NCBI GenBank assembly: GCA_028753945.1
Contig: JAPNXP010000003.1
Span: forward strand, 310,001 to 374,000
Direction of reading: 5' to 3'
Length of the DNA: 64,000 nucleotides
Source: Hexactinellida sp. DTS-2022
Lineage: Eukaryota; Porifera; Hexactinellida
Shown here one piece after another: positions 62,401 to 64,000 of the stretch. The position numbers and the translations under genes are program-made. Within the stretch, counting starts at the first letter, position 1. Every line of letters starts with the position of its first letter. The notes under the pieces are model-generated. The model was not told the origin of the DNA, ran no database searches, and saw only the letters and a list, made by a program, of their open reading frames with translations.

Positions 62401-64000
62401 CGTTTGTTAATATTTCAGGCTTTAGGAGGGATATTATTTGAGTTGGGCTACTATTGCTAAATGGGGAAATATATTTTGTGAACAAAATGGTAAAACACTA
62501 AACGTGATATAAGGGGGAGTGTCAAATTTCTTATGATTTTGCCTTCTTAACATTTGTACGACACCAAATTGGCCGAAATATTATTAAGGTTGTTGTAGAA
62601 TTCATCAACGAATTATAAACAAGCGAGACACTACATGTAGCGATTGAATGATCCGTAGCAAGGCAACGATACCGAAGCTAATGCAAATACTAACTCACTT
62701 TGTATTCAGATAATACTTCACAGCAATCAATTGTTAGTTCTGCGTTATTTGGAATGAATTGATTCTCGATTCTCGGTTATTGATTGATTCTTTTATTCTA
62801 CAAATAGATACAAGCAATAATATAATGTTAATAATAATTAGCTAACACAAATTAATAGTCAAGTTTCCATCAATAAAATCATTTCTTAATGAAAAATTAA
62901 TCTTTGTAAATAATGTAGTTATTTCATATTACAGGAATATCCTCTCAATTGTAATTATGATCTATAGTTTGTATAATTAATGTCCATGGCATAAGTGATG
63001 TTCAATCAATTTACAACTTTGCCAATCAGCATTTAATAATGCGACATAAATTAAAAGTATAGATGATGTCAATAAACATAAAAATAACAGAAGACAAAAT
63101 GTGTTGAGATTGTTTCATTATTTAATGGAGTGGATTAATTTACATTTAATAGTATTGGAACAGTTCGCCTAAAATTATCTTTCTCAATGATCCGAATTTT
63201 AAAACACTTGTTTATCCATTAGTCTACAGCGTTTACGCAAATATAATCTTAGTAACGATGTGGTTCATATGAATGCAGTTATTAGAATAGCTATAATTCA
63301 AAAGCATGTTATAGACTCTACTGGAGTTGTTTGTACTAGTCTCTGTAAGACGATATAGTTTATTGAGAATAAATTAATGAACCCTAAGTTGAAATAATTG
63401 TCTAAGAACTTTCTGGAAATATTATAAAGTTCATTACGTGGAATAATTTGATACTAACAGTGTATCGATGTCAATAATTATTTTAGTGTACTACACTTTG
63501 GTGAGCTCATTCAATGTATTACAAGTTACGTTCTTCTACAGCAAGTAATTATATGGTAGCTCGAATGATGACTATATCCATAGTTAATTCAGAGGTAGTA
63601 GTGCGGTGAAGCGACCAGTAAACCGAAATATGCTATCTTATGAGCAATAATATTCACTAAACGAGTGATACATCGATGTATTTAAGTAAATACTTTGACA
63701 CAATTAACGTGAATTTTATAGAATCTTTGATTTAATGACATAATACAAAATAACAAAATTATATGATAATATCCCAAGAGTAACCAAATATGGACACGAA
63801 TAACCAAAACTTTGCTGTATTTAACCAAAAGTTGAATTATGTAAAACCTAAAATTCCTTTCCATTTTCTACTAGCCTTTTAACTATAATTCTATAGCGAA
63901 AATCACCTAATTAAGCTGAACAGCAAATCGTTGCAAGTTGATCATAATTGATTCATTAAGATATATTTTCAAGTTTTATGATGGAAATAGTACGGAAATG

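Larger units (their letters stand above)
59195..64000. repeat. Long direct repeat, copy B (copy A 12650-17268)
   Basis: See copy A. This copy lacks the 279-bp insert at the retroelement and the Tc1 MITE of copy A, but has extra MITEs at 61572-61657 and 62132-62400. It continues past the window edge. From 62500 to the end no gene is seen. Confidence 0.9.

Noticed and set aside
1-64000. tRNA or rRNA genes
   Set aside because: No B-box-like GGTTCGANTCC with a matching A box, and no rRNA-like tract, was noticed on either strand. A tRNAscan-SE or Infernal run would settle it.

Overview
The window looks like eukaryotic, early-branching animal DNA. It is AT-rich, its GT-AG introns are short, its genes are far apart, and decayed transposons of many kinds fill the gaps. 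Three very long uninterrupted ORFs, all on the minus strand, encode animal innate-immunity proteins: two NACHT-LRR (NLR) receptors and one giant very-large-inducible-GTPase-like (VLIG/GVIN) protein. A death-fold-NACHT-LRR receptor beside a VLIG-like gene, compact introns and hAT/Tc1-pogo MITEs together suggest a demosponge such as Amphimedon. That placement is inference; no species marker was checked.

Layout. 0-5.3 kb: a Helitron helicase fragment, several MITEs, and a unit repeated in inverted orientation at 47.1-47.9 kb. 5.4-8.8 kb: NLR gene 1. 9.7-13.9 kb: a hAT MITE and two decayed Ty3/gypsy pol fragments. 12.65-17.3 kb: a long repeat whose direct copy starts at 59.2 kb and runs off the window end. 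17.3-22.5 kb: MITEs, a two-exon fragment resembling the C-terminus of DAZAP2, and a 58-bp satellite. 22.6-29.2 kb: the 2201-residue VLIG-VWA gene. 30.5-32.4 kb: a minus-strand gene of short, phase-compatible exons, found by reading splice sites. 32.7-33.7 kb: an SPT5 pseudogene. 34-35 kb: a gypsy remnant and a G-run repeat. 35.5-38.8 kb: a full-length hAT transposon with terminal repeats and 8-bp target duplication, whose transposase has one in-frame stop. 39.2-40.7 kb: an integrase pseudogene that keeps an intron. 41.2-46.2 kb: nested DNA transposons and two inverted arrays of a 22-bp palindromic repeat. 46.2-53.4 kb: an unrecognised broken gene and more MITEs. 53.4-56.9 kb: NLR gene 2. 57.9-64 kb: another gypsy remnant and the second copy of the long repeat.

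How it fits together. NLR1 and NLR2, with their downstream flanks and the repeat beyond their 5' ends, appear in the same order and orientation about 46-48 kb apart. This suggests one segmental duplication of about 13 kb, later eroded by transposon insertions. The paralogues are almost identical in the NACHT core but differ in the death-fold region and at LRR positions next to the LxL strands, as expected for a diversifying recognition surface. The VLIG-VWA gene between them makes this a plausible intracellular immune cluster. All family assignments come from motifs read by eye; no database search was run.
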